Below are positions 50,116 to 60,684 of a stretch of DNA of 64,000 nucleotides, piece after piece (within the stretch, counting starts at the first letter, position 1; each line of letters opens with the position of its first letter). Both the position numbers and the translations under genes were made by a program. The notes beneath the pieces were generated by a model. That model did no database searches, was not told where the DNA came from, and saw nothing but the letters and a program-made list of their open reading frames with translations. This DNA is from Nitrogeniibacter mangrovi (GTDB lineage: Bacteria > Pseudomonadota > Gammaproteobacteria > Burkholderiales > Rhodocyclaceae). Location: positions 3,410,001-3,474,000 of the forward strand of contig NZ_CP048836.1 in NCBI RefSeq assembly GCF_010983895.1. Reading direction: 5' to 3'.

Positions 50116-51178
50116 CCTCGCACCGCGCTGGCGCATCCCCCTGCTGGTGGCCGGCTTCGCCGGACTCGTCACCGGCGTGCTCGCCGGCCTGTGGCGCCTG
50201 GGCTGGCCGATGCCGGCGCTGGCCGCCGGCGCGCCGCACGGGGTGCTGATGATGTGCGCCTTTTTCGGCACCCTGATCAGCCTCGAGCGCGCGGTGGCCA
50301 TCGGCCGGCGCTGGGCCTACGCGGCGCCGCTGATCGGCGGCGTCGCCGGGTTGATGCTCATCGCCGGGCTGCCGGTGCGGCTCGCCGCCGGGGCCTTCGC
50401 GGTGGCCGGCCTGTGCTTCGTCGCCGCCTCGTGGACCGCGCAGCGCCGCCAGCGCGCCCTGCACACCCGTGTGCTCACCCTCGGCGCCGTCCACTGGCTG
50501 GTCGGCGTGCTCCTGCTGCTGGGCACCGGCGAGGTCACCCAGGCCCAGTGGTGGTGGCTCGGCTTCCTGATCGTCACCATCGCCGGCGAGCGGCTCGAAC
50601 TGTCCCGCCTGGTGCGGGTCAGCCGGGGCATGCAGCGCGGCTTCGTGCTCATCATCGCCGCGCTCACCCTGGCCGCCGCCGTCGCCGCCCTGCCGCTCGG
50701 CGAGCGTCTCTTCGGCCTCAGCCTGATCGCCCTGGCGCTGTGGCTGCTGCGTCAGGACGTGGCGCGGCGTACCGTGCGCTCGCGCGGGCTGACCCGTTAC
50801 ATCGCCCTGTGCCTGCTCTCCGGCTACGTGTGGCTGCTCGTCGGCGGCACCCTGTTGCTGGGCGCGCCGCAGCCGGGTCAACCGGGGTGGGACAGCGCCG
50901 TGCATGCCCTGACAATCGGATTCGTGCTGGCCATGGTATTCGGTCACGCACCGATCATTTTTCCGGCTGTGCTGCGACGTAAACTCCCGTACCATTGGGG
51001 CTTTTACGTGCCCTTGATCGGCCTGCACCTGACGCTCGCCGCACGCATCGCCGGCGATCTGGCCGGCCGCTTCCCGGTCCGCGCCGATGGCGCGCTGGGC
51101 AATGCGCTGAGCGTCGCCCTGTTCCTGCTGATGATGGCCGCGGCCATGATCGCCGCCCGCCCCGGATCGACGTCCTGA
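50108..51178 (+). CDS. NnrS-like polytopic membrane protein
   Basis: A 356-residue protein with about ten to twelve membrane helices. Conserved-looking His lie in helices: GAPHGVLMMCAFFGTLISLERA, and HALTIGFVLAMVFGHAPIIFP followed by GLHLTLAARIAGDLAG. This pattern resembles NnrS, a haem- and copper-containing membrane protein linked to nitric-oxide stress, but similarity is distant and the function is not established. It overlaps the intact-frame end of the DUF59 gene by eight bases. Confidence 0.65.
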   Translation: MTDLAPRWRIPLLVAGFAGLVTGVLAGLWRLGWPMPALAAGAPHGVLMMCAFFGTLISLERAVAIGRRWAYAAPLIGGVAGLMLIAGLPVRLAAGAFAVAGLCFVAASWTAQRRQRALHTRVLTLGAVHWLVGVLLLLGTGEVTQAQWWWLGFLIVTIAGERLELSRLVRVSRGMQRGFVLIIAALTLAAAVAALPLGERLFGLSLIALALWLLRQDVARRTVRSRGLTRYIALCLLSGYVWLLVGGTLLLGAPQPGQPGWDSAVHALTIGFVLAMVFGHAPIIFPAVLRRKLPYHWGFYVPLIGLHLTLAARIAGDLAGRFPVRADGALGNALSVALFLLMMAAAMIAARPGSTS

Positions 51179-51241
51179 CATGAGCACCGCCCTTCATCTT
51201 CGCCGCGCAGGTTCGCCCCGCCCCGGGGTTTCCGGAAGGCC

Positions 51242-53995
51242 ATGCGGGCGCTGATCGGTCTGCCCCTGCGCTGGCTGCGGCGTGTCAGCCTGGCGCTGAT
51301 CGTGCTGGCCGTGCTCGGTCTGGCGGCCGAGTTCGTCTATCGCAGCGCGCTCGACGTCCAGCGCGATCGCGTTTACGCCGAATTCCAGCTGGCCGCCTCG
51401 CAGCATATCGACACCCTGCGCAAACGCCTCGACGCGGTCCTCGACCTGCAGCAACTGCTGGCCAAGCACGTGGATGTCTCCGGCACCGGCTCGGCGGCGG
51501 AGTTCAGCCAGATCACCCGGCCGGTGATGCGGGTGCACCCGTTCATCTCGGCGATCGTGTTCGCCGAAGTGGACACGCGTGCGTCCGGCACCCGCTATCC
51601 GGTGCGCTTCGCGCTGTCGGACGGCGCCTGGCCGCAGCCCGGCGCCAAGCTCAACGACGAGGGCCCGCTGGCACTCGCCGCCATCGAGCAGGCCGTCAAG
51701 CACCGCACCACCTATGCGACGCCGCCGCTGAGCTCGCCCGACAGCGACCGCGCCGATGGCATCCGCCTGTTCGCCGCGGCCGGTGACGGCATCACCGCCG
51801 TGTTCCTGCACCTGAGCGACCTGGCCGAAAGCACCCTGTGGGCCGGCATGGACCCGGACGCACGCGACATGGCCTTCACCATCGTCGACGCCACCGACGA
51901 CCCGACCCATGCCGCCGAGATCTATCGCGACACGGTCTCGGACGGCTTCGAGACCGCCTATGCCGAAGCCGTCCCCTTCGCCAACCGCCGCTGGCTGGTC
52001 ATCGCCACGCCGATGCCCAAGCACTACGAACTGGCCCCGCAGCCGAGCGTCAAGCGCCAGCGCTACGCCGGTTGGGCCATCACCCTGCTGGCGACGCTGA
52101 TCGTCGCCTCGCTGCAGACCCGCAACGCGGTCATCCGCGGCCATGTGCAGCGGCGCACGGCGGAGCTGGCCCGCTCCAACCAGATGCTGGCCGAGACCAA
52201 CGCCACCCTGGAGGCGGAGATCCGCCAGCGCATCGCCTCCGAAGCGGCCCTGCGCGAGAGCACGACACTGCAGCAGGCCATCCTGCACAGTGCCGACTAC
52301 GCCATCCTGCTCACCGACAACACCGGCGTGATCCGGGTCTTCAACCCGGCCGCCGAATCCATGCTCGGCGGCCGTGCCGCCGACGTGGTCGGCAAGCGCA
52401 CCCCGCTGGCCTTCATCGACGACGGCGATCTGGCGCAGATGGCCGAAGAGAGCGGCGAGCACGGCTTCGAGGCCCTGCTCGCGACCGCCCGTCACCGGGA
52501 GGCGTCGGACCCGCTGGAACTCGACCTGTGCCGCGCCGACGGGCGCCGGGTGCCGGCCTCGATCTCGGTCTCGCCGCTGGTGGACGCCACCCACGGCCAC
52601 ATCACCGGCTACCTGCTGATCGCCGCCGACATCACCCACCGCAAGGCCGCCGAGTCACGCATCCTGCATCTGGCCCATTTCGACCCGCTCACCGACCTGC
52701 CCAACCGCAGCCTGCTGCACACCCGGCTCGAAGAGGCGCTCGACACCGCCGCCACCTGCAAGCAGCCGCTGGCGGTGCTGTTCCTCGACCTGGACCGCTT
52801 CAAGTACGTGAACGACTCGCTCGGCCACCAGGCCGGCGACGCCCTGCTCAAGGCGGTCTCCGGTCGCTTCCGCCACTGCGTGCGCGAGCAGGACACGGTG
52901 GCGCGCATGGGCGGCGACGAGTTCATCGTGGTGCTCTCCGAGCTGGAGGGGCGCGACCATGCCACCGAGGTCGCCGGACGCATCATCGAGGCGCTCAACG
53001 CGCCCTTCGACATCAAGGGCCACCGGCTCACGGTCACCCCGTCCATCGGCATCGCCATCTACCCCGAGGACGGCGACAAGGCCGACCTGCTCATCAAGCA
53101 CGCGGACGCGGCCATGTATCACGCCAAGGAGCAGGGGCGGAACAACTATCAGTTCTACGAGCGCCGTTTCTCCACCAGCGTGTCGGCCCGCCTCAACCTC
53201 GAGAACCGGCTGCGCCGCGCGCTCGAACGCGACGAATTCGAGGTCTACTACCAGCCCCAGGTCGAGACCGCGACCGGCGAATTCGTCGGCCTCGAGGCCC
53301 TGCTGCGCTGGCGCGACCCGGAGCACGGCCTGGTGAGCCCGGACGAATTCGTCCCGGTGGCGGAGGATTCGGGCCTGATCGTACCGATCGGCGAGTGGGT
53401 GCTGCGCACCGCCTGCCGCCAGAACCAGGCATGGCGTTCGGCGCGCCTGCTCGACGTGCCGGTGGCGGTCAACCTGTCGGCGCGCCAGTTCGACGAGCAC
53501 ACCCTGCTGGGCACGGTGGCGGCCATTCTCGACGAGACCGGGCTGCCGCCCCAGCGGCTCGAGCTGGAGCTGACCGAGACGCTCATCATGCGCAATCCGG
53601 AGCTGACCGCCGAGCTGCTCGACGCCGGCAAGCGCCTGGGCATCCTCATCAGCGTGGACGACTTCGGCACCGGCTACTCGAGCCTGGCCTACCTGAAGCG
53701 CTTCCCCATCGACCGGCTCAAGATCGACCGCTCCTTCATCGCCGACATCGAGACCGAGCCGGACGACGCCGCCATCGCCCAGACCATCATCGCCATGGCC
53801 CACACCCTGCGCATCGACGTGCTCGCCGAAGGCGTGGAGACGGTGGCGCAGCTGCGCATGCTGCGCAACTGGCAGTGCTCCGCCTACCAGGGCTACCTGT
53901 GCAGCCACCCGCTGCCGACCCACGAGATGACCGCCCTGCTGCGCGGCCTGCGCGCCGCCCACATGCTCGGACTGCCGGAAGTCGGGCACGCCTGA
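51242..53995 (+). CDS. Membrane CHASE-like/PAS/GGDEF/EAL c-di-GMP enzyme
   Basis: A 917-residue protein. Two helices (about 14-33 and 275-295) enclose a periplasmic CHASE-like sensor containing VHPFISAIVFAEV. Then a coiled coil, a PAS domain (about 340-465), an intact GGDEF domain (DPLTDLPNR, RMGGDEFIVVLSEL; about 475-640) and an intact EAL domain (LEALLRWRDPEHG, DDFGTGYSSLAYLKR, LAEGVET; about 655-900). Both c-di-GMP synthesis and breakdown are possible. GGAAGG precedes the ATG. Its ligand is unknown. Confidence 0.92.
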   Translation: MRALIGLPLRWLRRVSLALIVLAVLGLAAEFVYRSALDVQRDRVYAEFQLAASQHIDTLRKRLDAVLDLQQLLAKHVDVSGTGSAAEFSQITRPVMRVHPFISAIVFAEVDTRASGTRYPVRFALSDGAWPQPGAKLNDEGPLALAAIEQAVKHRTTYATPPLSSPDSDRADGIRLFAAAGDGITAVFLHLSDLAESTLWAGMDPDARDMAFTIVDATDDPTHAAEIYRDTVSDGFETAYAEAVPFANRRWLVIATPMPKHYELAPQPSVKRQRYAGWAITLLATLIVASLQTRNAVIRGHVQRRTAELARSNQMLAETNATLEAEIRQRIASEAALRESTTLQQAILHSADYAILLTDNTGVIRVFNPAAESMLGGRAADVVGKRTPLAFIDDGDLAQMAEESGEHGFEALLATARHREASDPLELDLCRADGRRVPASISVSPLVDATHGHITGYLLIAADITHRKAAESRILHLAHFDPLTDLPNRSLLHTRLEEALDTAATCKQPLAVLFLDLDRFKYVNDSLGHQAGDALLKAVSGRFRHCVREQDTVARMGGDEFIVVLSELEGRDHATEVAGRIIEALNAPFDIKGHRLTVTPSIGIAIYPEDGDKADLLIKHADAAMYHAKEQGRNNYQFYERRFSTSVSARLNLENRLRRALERDEFEVYYQPQVETATGEFVGLEALLRWRDPEHGLVSPDEFVPVAEDSGLIVPIGEWVLRTACRQNQAWRSARLLDVPVAVNLSARQFDEHTLLGTVAAILDETGLPPQRLELELTETLIMRNPELTAELLDAGKRLGILISVDDFGTGYSSLAYLKRFPIDRLKIDRSFIADIETEPDDAAIAQTIIAMAHTLRIDVLAEGVETVAQLRMLRNWQCSAYQGYLCSHPLPTHEMTALLRGLRAAHMLGLPEVGHA

Positions 53996-54017
53996 GGCCG
54001 GCGCCTTCTGCGCCCGC

Positions 54018-54045
54018 TTTACTTCGTTCAGGCGCGATCTAGAAT
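54018..54045 (+). promoter_or_regulatory. Probable promoter of the D-amino-acid deacylase gene
   Basis: TTTACT, 16 bases, TAGAAT, about 120 bases before the ATG of the amidohydrolase. Confidence 0.4.
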
Positions 54046-54161
54046 CAGATCGAACATGCCTGCGGTCGTCCGACGCCGCTGCGACACACCCCTGATTCCC
54101 GCGCCGAACGACTTCCCCGCCCGACAGGACATGCATTCCCGTTTGCACGCGGAGGGACTCC

Positions 54162-55907
54162 ATGGGCAGCGTCTACGATCTCGTCATCCGCGCCGGCACG
54201 GTGGTCGACGGCAGCGGGCAGGCCCCATACGCGGCGGACGTGGCGGTCCGCGATGGACGCATCGTCGCCGTCGGCAAGGTCGGCGGACGCGGGCGCGAGG
54301 AAATCGACGCCCGTGACCAGGTGGTGACGCCCGGCTTCGTGGACATCCACACCCATTTCGACGGCCAGGTGACCTGGGAGCACCGCCTCGTCCCGTCGTC
54401 GTCCCATGGCGTCACCACCGTCGTCATGGGCAACTGCGGGGTCGGCTTCGCCCCCTGCCGTCGTGATCGGCATGAAGCACTCATCCGCCTCATGGAAGGC
54501 GTGGAAGACATTCCTCACCCGGTGCTTGCCGACGGACTGCCCTGGCACTGGGAGACCTATCCGCAGTACCTCGACTTCCTCGCCGGGCGCGCCTTCGACA
54601 TGGACGTCGGCAGCCAGCTGCCGCATGCCGCGCTGCGCGTCTACGTGATGGACCAGCGCGGCGTCGACCGCGAACCTGCGACCGACCAGGACCTGCAACA
54701 GATGGCCGCCCTGGTGCGCGAAGCGATGGCAGCCGGCGCGTTGGGCCTGAGCACCTCGCGGACGTTCTTCCATCGGGCCAGCGACGGACGGTCGACGCCC
54801 AGCTTCGAGGCCGCGGAGACCGAATTGATGGCCCTGGCCGACGCGCTGCGTGAGTGCGGACGCGGTGTCATGCAACTGATCACGGACTTCGCGCCCGAAG
54901 AGGCCACCTTCGCCTTGCTCGAGCGCCTCGCACGACGGGCCGGTCGGCCACTGTCGGTTTCGCTGCTCGAAGGCGACTACGGGCCGATGACGCTACGCTG
55001 GCAGGAGATCCTCGACTGGGCCAACGCCGCCAGCCACGATGGGCCGCCGATCCGCGCCCAGGTGCTCAGCCGCGCCATCGGGGTGATGCTCGGCCACGAA
55101 CTGACCCTCAACACCTTTTACACCACACCGACCTACACCGGGCTGGCCACCCTCCCGTTCGACGAGAAGATCGCCACCCTGCGGCAACCCGCCATCCGCG
55201 AACGCATCCTCGCCGAATCCGCCGACCCGGACCCGACGATCGTCCTCGGACGCCTCGCGCGCCAGTTCGACCACATGTTCCAGTTGGGCGACCCGCCGGA
55301 CTACGAACAACCACGGTCACGCAGCATCGCTGCCCGCGCGCGGCAACAGGGCATCACGCCCGAAGCCCTCGCCTACGACCTGATGCTGGAAGAAGACGGG
55401 CACGGCATGCTTTACGTCACCCTGTGCAACTATGAGCATGGATCGCTGGAAACCTCCCTGGCGATGATGCGCCACCCCGCGTCCGTCCTCGGGCTGGGCG
55501 ATGCCGGCGCCCACTGCGGCACCATCTGCGACGGCAGCTTTCCCACCTTCATGCTCACCTACTGGGTCCGGGACCGTACCCGGGGCGAACGCCTCGGACT
55601 CGCCGAGGCCGTGCGCCTGCTCAGTCACGACACCGCCCAGGCCGTCGGTCTGCACGATCGCGGCCTGATCGCCCCGGGATACCGGGCCGACCTCAACGTG
55701 ATCGATCTGGCGCGCCTGCACCTCGATGCCCCCCGGGTCACGCACGACCTCCCCACGGGCGGGCGGCGCCTCGTCCAGGCGGCGCGCGGCTACACCGCCA
55801 CCGTCGTCAATGGCACGATCGTCCATCGGAACGGCGAGTTCAGCGGCGCCCTCCCGGGGCGGCTGATCCGGGGGCCACAACCGCCGCCCGGGCACGCCTC
55901 AGCCTGA
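54162..55907 (+). CDS. N-acyl-D-amino-acid deacylase family amidohydrolase
   Basis: A 581-residue amidohydrolase. The metal-binding HxH is in [10 protein letters not shown] (about 61-70), the first-shell region around GNCGVGFAP is typical of D-aminoacylases, and the catalytic Asp is in [10 protein letters not shown]. The C-terminal beta sandwich ends in [24 protein letters not shown]. These enzymes remove the acyl group from N-acyl-D-amino acids; N-acyl-D-glutamate, D-aspartate or broader specificity cannot be told apart. It overlaps the convergent dehydrogenase gene by nine bases. Confidence 0.88.
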   Translation: MGSVYDLVIRAGTVVDGSGQAPYAADVAVRDGRIVAVGKVGGRGREEIDARDQVVTPGFVDIHTHFDGQVTWEHRLVPSSSHGVTTVVMGNCGVGFAPCRRDRHEALIRLMEGVEDIPHPVLADGLPWHWETYPQYLDFLAGRAFDMDVGSQLPHAALRVYVMDQRGVDREPATDQDLQQMAALVREAMAAGALGLSTSRTFFHRASDGRSTPSFEAAETELMALADALRECGRGVMQLITDFAPEEATFALLERLARRAGRPLSVSLLEGDYGPMTLRWQEILDWANAASHDGPPIRAQVLSRAIGVMLGHELTLNTFYTTPTYTGLATLPFDEKIATLRQPAIRERILAESADPDPTIVLGRLARQFDHMFQLGDPPDYEQPRSRSIAARARQQGITPEALAYDLMLEEDGHGMLYVTLCNYEHGSLETSLAMMRHPASVLGLGDAGAHCGTICDGSFPTFMLTYWVRDRTRGERLGLAEAVRLLSHDTAQAVGLHDRGLIAPGYRADLNVIDLARLHLDAPRVTHDLPTGGRRLVQAARGYTATVVNGTIVHRNGEFSGALPGRLIRGPQPPPGHASA

Positions 55908-56786
55908 GGCATCCCGGCGCTCGCTCATCGCCTCGAGCACCGTGAGCAGCGCCGCCGTGTCCCACTTCGCCCCGCCGCGCGCCATGAGCGCGTTGAGTTG
56001 CTGCCAGACGATGGCGGCGATCGGCAGCGGTGCGCCGAGCTGGTGCGCCTCGCCCATGAGAATGGCGAAGTCCTTGTGATGCAACCGCGCATCCACGCCG
56101 CGCTCGAAGTTGCGGGTCACCATGCGCTCGCCCATCACCTCGAGCACCTTCGAGGCCGCCGAGCCGCCCATGAGCGCGGCGCGCACCTTGGCCCCATCGA
56201 CCCCGTTGGCCGCCGCCAGGCGCATGGCCTCGGCACCGGCCTCGATGGCGGCGACCATGATCATCTGGTTGCACGCCTTGGCCACCTGACCGGCACCGGC
56301 CGCGCCGATGCGCACGATGCGCCCGCCGAGGATCTCCAGCAACGGATAGCAGCGCGTGAAGGTCGCCTCGTCGCCGCCGACCATGATGGCCAGCGAGGCT
56401 TCGAGGGCGCCCTTGGGACCGCCCGACACCGGCGCGTCGAGCCAGCCCACGCCGGCCTCGGCATAGCGGGCGGCGAGACGGCGCGCGGTCGCGGGGGCGA
56501 TGGTGCTCATGTCCAGATGGATGGCCCCGGGCTGGAAGCCGGCCAGCAGGCCATCGGCGCGCAGCGCCAGATCCTCCACATCGGCACTGGCGGTGACCAT
56601 GGTGATGACGATCTCACAGTGCCGCGCCAGTTCCGCCGGCGTGCCGCACCAGCCGGCCCCGTCGGCGATGATCGACTCGGCCGAGCGCTCGCGCCGCGCC
56701 CACACCGCCACCTCGTGGCCGGCGCGCAGCAGATGGCGCGCCATCGACAGGCCCATGTCGCCCAGGCCGATGAAGCCCAGCTTCAT
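55899..56786 (-). CDS. Beta-hydroxyacid dehydrogenase (3-hydroxyisobutyrate type), second of pair
   Basis: A 295-residue NAD(P)-dependent dehydrogenase. Rossmann motif GFIGLGDMG at the start, substrate-binding DAPVSGGPKG, catalytic Lys in GQVAKACNQM. It belongs to the group with tartronate-semialdehyde reductase and 3-hydroxyisobutyrate dehydrogenase. Its ATG overlaps the stop of a similar upstream gene by four bases. Specificity is not determinable from sequence. Confidence 0.85.
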   Translation of the reverse strand: MKLGFIGLGDMGLSMARHLLRAGHEVAVWARRERSAESIIADGAGWCGTPAELARHCEIVITMVTASADVEDLALRADGLLAGFQPGAIHLDMSTIAPATARRLAARYAEAGVGWLDAPVSGGPKGALEASLAIMVGGDEATFTRCYPLLEILGGRIVRIGAAGAGQVAKACNQMIMVAAIEAGAEAMRLAAANGVDGAKVRAALMGGSAASKVLEVMGERMVTRNFERGVDARLHHKDFAILMGEAHQLGAPLPIAAIVWQQLNALMARGGAKWDTAALLTVLEAMSERRDASG

Positions 56787-57661
56787 GCCTCGCCTCCGCT
56801 CATGGTCTCGAGCAGCTTGAGCATGGAGATCGAATCTTCCTCGCCCAGGCCGCTGCCGACCAGGGCGTTGAACATCTGCGCGGTGACCGCGGCGGACGGC
56901 AACGCCAGGCCGAGGCGGTGCGCCTCTTCCATGACGATGCGCATGTCCTTCTGGTGCATCCACGCCTTGAAGCCGGGCTGGAAATTGCGGTCGAGCATGC
57001 GCTGGCCGTGGTTTTCGAGGATGCGGCTGTAGGCGAAGCCGCCCAGCAGCGCCTCGCGCACCCGGGCCGGATCGACGCCGCTCTTGTGGGCGAAGTTGAG
57101 CGCCTCGGCCACCGCCGCCACGCCCACCCCGGTGAGGATCTGGTTGCAGGCCTTGGCCACCTGGCCGGCCCCGGCATCGCCCACCAGGTTGATGGTCTTG
57201 CCGATGGCCTGCAGGGCCGGCAGGGCCTTGTCGAAAGCGGCCTGCTCGCCGCCGACCATGATCGTGAGGGTGCCGGCGATGGCACCCACCTCGCCGCCGG
57301 AGACCGGCGCATCGAGCATGCGCACCCCGCGCGCCGCCAGCTGCGCGGCGATGTCGCGCGCCGCCGCCGGAGCGATGGTGCTCATGTCCACGTAGACCAG
57401 GCCCTCGCCCGCGCCTTCGGCCACGCCGCCGGGCCCCAGGGCGACCTGCGCCACGTCGGGCGCATCGGCCACGCAGGAGATGACCACCTCGGAGGCGGCC
57501 GCCACCTGCGCCGCGCTGCCCAGCGCCCGCGCACCGGCCTCCACGACCGGCGCCAGCGACGCCTCGCGCCGGGCCCACACGTTGACCGCAAAACCTGCCT
57601 TGCGCAGATTGAGCACCATCGGGCGGCCCATCAAGCCCAAGCCAATAAAGCCGATGTCCAT
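56783..57661 (-). CDS. Beta-hydroxyacid dehydrogenase (tartronate-semialdehyde reductase-like), first of pair
   Basis: A 292-residue protein like its neighbour: GFIGLGLMGRPM, DAPVSGGEVGA and GQVAKACNQI (catalytic Lys). The C-terminal stretch GFKAWMHQKDMRIVMEEAHRLG is close to GlxR/GarR-type enzymes. GGAGAG lies a few bases before the ATG. The pair probably arose by tandem duplication and diverged in substrate. It is divergent from the hybrid kinase gene 73 bases away. Confidence 0.85.
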   Translation of the reverse strand: MDIGFIGLGLMGRPMVLNLRKAGFAVNVWARREASLAPVVEAGARALGSAAQVAAASEVVISCVADAPDVAQVALGPGGVAEGAGEGLVYVDMSTIAPAAARDIAAQLAARGVRMLDAPVSGGEVGAIAGTLTIMVGGEQAAFDKALPALQAIGKTINLVGDAGAGQVAKACNQILTGVGVAAVAEALNFAHKSGVDPARVREALLGGFAYSRILENHGQRMLDRNFQPGFKAWMHQKDMRIVMEEAHRLGLALPSAAVTAQMFNALVGSGLGEEDSISMLKLLETMSGGEA

Positions 57662-57734
57662 ATAATCTCTCCTGCTTGCTATCGATGTGGGTCGTCGTAC
57701 AACTCGAACCCCATTCTAACCAAGGGGCGCACAC

Positions 57735-59600
57735 GTGTCGGACGCAGCGAACCGTCAGCCATCATCGCCGGCGCCCTCGACGGAGGACGCGGCGCTCGAC
57801 GCCCGGGTGCGCGCCGGGCTGGTGCGCATGCACCTGGAGAACAACCGCGCCACCCTCCTGGCCGCCGGGGTCGTCAGCACGCTGGTACTCGCCCTCGCCC
57901 TGAACGGCTATCCGAACCACGGGCCACTGATCGCCTGGTGGCTGGCCATCAACGTCCTGAACCTGTGGCGCCTCGGCCACACCGTGGCCGTGCGTCGCGC
58001 CGCCGAACCCGACCGCCACGCGCTGCGCCTCTATCGCACCCTGGTCGTCGAGGCGGCGTTGGCGGGGATCCTCTGGGGGCTGCTGGCGACCAGCCTGTAT
58101 CCGCCCCCCGGCAGCGGCATCGAGCTGCTGATGGTGCTGACCCTCATGGGCGTGTCCTCGGCCGCGCTGGTCTCGCTGGCCCCGATACTGCCCGCCTACA
58201 TCGCCTTCTTCGGCTGCATGCTGGTGCCGGCCACGATCGCCTTCGCCCTGCGCGACACCTTCGCCGAGCGGATCGCCGCGCTGGCGCTGCTGCTGCTCGG
58301 CCTGGCGCTGCTCATGAACGGCATTCGCGTCAGTCGCAACCTGCGTCACAACCTGCGCCTGACCGCACGGCTCGAACGCGCCCTGCGGCGCGAAGCGCGC
58401 GCGCGGATCGCCGCGGATGCGGCCAATCAGGCCAAATCGCGCTTCCTGGCGGCCATGAGCCACGAGATTCGCACGCCGATGAACGGCGTGCTCGGCATGG
58501 CGCAGATCCTGGCGCGCACCCCCCTGGACGAACGTCAGCAACGCTGCCTGTCGACGCTGACCGACTCCGGCCGGCACCTGCTCGGCCTCATCGACGAGGT
58601 CCTCGATTTCGCCCGGGTGGAGTCGGGTCAGTTGCAGTTGCATCCCGGGGCGGTGGACATCCGGGCGCTGTGCAGCCAGGTCATCGACATGTTGCAGCCG
58701 CGCGCGGAGGGTCGTCGCCTGAGCCTGCTGTGCAAGGTCGCGGACCGGGTGCCGCGAATCATCGAGGTCGATGCCCAGCGCTTGCGCCAGATCCTCACCA
58801 ACCTGCTGGGCAATGCCCTCAAGTTCACCCATCGCGGCGGTGTCACGCTGTCGGTCAACTGTCCGCCGCCGCCCCCAGAGACCGCCCCCACGATCGAATT
58901 CTCGGTGATCGACACCGGCATCGGCATCGAACCGGAAGACCGCCACCGGATCTTCGAGGCCTTCAGCCAGCTCGGGCATCCGGAGGGCCGCGACGCCGGC
59001 GGCGTGGGCCTCGGGCTGGCCATCGCGCGCGATCTGGCCCGGCTCATGGACGGCGACCTGAGCTGCGAGAGCATCGCCGACGTGGGCACCACCTTCCGCC
59101 TGAATCTGCCCCTGCGCGTGCCGGCCCAGCCGGCGCCCCGCCCGAACACCGCCGACACGCCGCCGAGCACGCTGGCACGCTTCAGCGGCCGCGTGCTGAT
59201 CGTCGAGGACAGCGCCACCAACCGCGAAGTGGCCGCCATGGCGCTCGAGACCCTCGGCCTGGCGCACGCGACCGCCGACGACGGGGCCGAAGCCATCGCC
59301 CGGGTGAGCGAAATGCGCTACGACGCGATCCTGATGGACTGCCAGATGCCGCGCATGGACGGCTACGAGGCGACGCGGCAGCTGCGCCGCCTCGAACGCG
59401 AACACGGCTGGCCGCGCACCCCCGTGATCGCGCTGACCGCCAACGCGCTCGCCGGCAACGACAGCCGCTGCTACGCGGCGGGCATGGACGACTTCATCGC
59501 CAAACCCTTCACCATCGAAGTGCTGGCGACGGTCCTCGCCCGCCACCTGGCCCACCGGCGCCAACGCGACACCCCAGCGCCCGGCGCAAGCCTGCCATAA
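57735..59600 (+). CDS. Hybrid histidine kinase with integral-membrane N-terminus
   Basis: A 621-residue kinase. About six helices (about 40-200) with no large periplasmic loop, then HisKA with [12 protein letters not shown], an ATPase domain ([33 protein letters not shown]) and a C-terminal receiver (about 490-605) with Asp in [13 protein letters not shown]. The start is GTG preceded by AAGGGG. No HPt domain or dedicated response regulator lies beside it. The signal is probably sensed in the membrane. Confidence 0.88.
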   Translation: MSDAANRQPSSPAPSTEDAALDARVRAGLVRMHLENNRATLLAAGVVSTLVLALALNGYPNHGPLIAWWLAINVLNLWRLGHTVAVRRAAEPDRHALRLYRTLVVEAALAGILWGLLATSLYPPPGSGIELLMVLTLMGVSSAALVSLAPILPAYIAFFGCMLVPATIAFALRDTFAERIAALALLLLGLALLMNGIRVSRNLRHNLRLTARLERALRREARARIAADAANQAKSRFLAAMSHEIRTPMNGVLGMAQILARTPLDERQQRCLSTLTDSGRHLLGLIDEVLDFARVESGQLQLHPGAVDIRALCSQVIDMLQPRAEGRRLSLLCKVADRVPRIIEVDAQRLRQILTNLLGNALKFTHRGGVTLSVNCPPPPPETAPTIEFSVIDTGIGIEPEDRHRIFEAFSQLGHPEGRDAGGVGLGLAIARDLARLMDGDLSCESIADVGTTFRLNLPLRVPAQPAPRPNTADTPPSTLARFSGRVLIVEDSATNREVAAMALETLGLAHATADDGAEAIARVSEMRYDAILMDCQMPRMDGYEATRQLRRLEREHGWPRTPVIALTANALAGNDSRCYAAGMDDFIAKPFTIEVLATVLARHLAHRRQRDTPAPGASLP

Positions 59601-59608
59601 TCGATCCC

Positions 59609-60529
59609 ATGAACTACGCAGCCCTCATCAAGGAGATCGGGCGCGGCGCCAAGGGCGCCCGTTCGCTCGCCGACACCGACGCCGAAGCCCTGTTCGCCGA
59701 CATCCTCGATGGCCGGGTGCCCGAGCTGGAGCTCGGCGCCATCATCCTGTCCCTGCGCATCAAGAGCGAATCGCTCGACGAGCTGCTCGGCTTCAAGCGC
59801 GCCATGGACGCGGCCACGCCGCAGCTGCGCGTGCCCGAGGGCTGGCGCTGCGTGGTGTTGCCCAGCTACAACGGCGCCCGTCGCCAGCCCAACCTCATGC
59901 CCCTGCTCGCGCTCATGCTGGCGCGCGCGGGCGTGCCGGTACTCATCCAGGGCCGTCACGACTTCGACGCCCGCACCAGCCCCTTCGAGCTGCTGGCCGA
60001 GCTGGGCATCACCCCGCAGGCCGATGTGGAGGCGGCCAGCGCCGCCCTGGCCGCGGGGCAGGTGGCCTGTGTGCAGCTCGAGACCCTGCTGCCGGGCCTG
60101 GACACCCTGCTCGCCCTGCGCCCCCGCCTCGGGGTGCGCAACAGCGGACACACCATGGCCAAGCTGCTCGATCCGGCCATCGGCCACAGCCTGCGGGTGG
60201 TCGCGGTGACCCATCCGGAGTATCTGGAACGCATGGACGCCTTCCTGCGCGCCGACGGCGGCACCGCCATGCTCATGCGCGGCACCGAAGGCGAGGCCTA
60301 CGCCAACCCGCGCCGGCGCCCCGCCCTGAAGCTGTACCGCGACGGCGCGCTGGTCCAGGAGATCGAGGCCGAACCGGGCGGCGCACCGCCACACACCGAC
60401 GTGCCCGACCGGCCCGACGTGGCCGGCAACGCGGCCCTGATCCGCGACATGCTGGAGGGCACGGTGCCGATCCCGGCCCCGATCCAGGCGCAGTTCGAGG
60501 CCCTCACGGCACACGCGCGCATGGGCTGA
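59609..60529 (+). CDS. ybiB: DNA-binding protein YbiB (TrpD2 family)
   Basis: A 306-residue protein resembling anthranilate phosphoribosyltransferase. ELELGAIILSLRIKSESLDELLGF is the helical N-terminal domain; LGVRNSGHTMAKLLDP is a typical YbiB stretch. Known YbiB/TrpD2 proteins lack the transferase activity, bind nucleic acid, and in E. coli are linked to the SOS response. It lies just after the hybrid kinase and before the nasA control region. Confidence 0.88.
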   Translation: MNYAALIKEIGRGAKGARSLADTDAEALFADILDGRVPELELGAIILSLRIKSESLDELLGFKRAMDAATPQLRVPEGWRCVVLPSYNGARRQPNLMPLLALMLARAGVPVLIQGRHDFDARTSPFELLAELGITPQADVEAASAALAAGQVACVQLETLLPGLDTLLALRPRLGVRNSGHTMAKLLDPAIGHSLRVVAVTHPEYLERMDAFLRADGGTAMLMRGTEGEAYANPRRRPALKLYRDGALVQEIEAEPGGAPPHTDVPDRPDVAGNAALIRDMLEGTVPIPAPIQAQFEALTAHARMG

Positions 60530-60568
60530 GCGGCCCACCGCCCCCACATCGGTGCGCCGATCCGATGA

Positions 60569-60605
60569 CGCACCGCAGCAGTGCATTTTGCACCACGACG
60601 GCGCA
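60569..60605. promoter_or_regulatory. Two NtrC-like binding sites upstream of nasA
   Basis: CGCACCGCAGCAGTGCA (60569-60585) and TGCACCACGACGGCGCA (60589-60605) both fit the NtrC palindrome TGCACC-N4-TGGTGCA with two or three mismatches each. Their centres are 20 bases apart and about 100-120 bases before the predicted start point, a typical enhancer position. Confidence 0.55.
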
Positions 60606-60668
60606 TCGGTTGCCCGTCGGCACCCCAGACGCTCGCGCGAAACCCCGCCGCGACGCGGTTTTCCTCCT

Positions 60669-60684
60669 TGGCATGGCGGTTGCT
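60669..60684 (+). promoter_or_regulatory. Sigma-54 promoter of nasA
   Basis: TGGCATG-GCGG-TTGCT matches the -24/-12 consensus TGGCACG-N4-TTGCW at every position but one; the GG and GC are separated by exactly 10 bases. The start point would be about 16 bases before the nasA ATG, which has AAGGAG just before it. Confidence 0.8.

Noticed and set aside
53998-54022. GC-rich hairpin after the GGDEF/EAL gene as terminator
   Set aside because: The stem is short and lacks a T tract, so I do not call it.
56918-60529. A 1203-codon frame spanning the dehydrogenases, hybrid kinase and ybiB
   Set aside because: It is antisense to the dehydrogenase and out of frame with the kinase; only its end is the genuine ybiB frame, starting at 59609.
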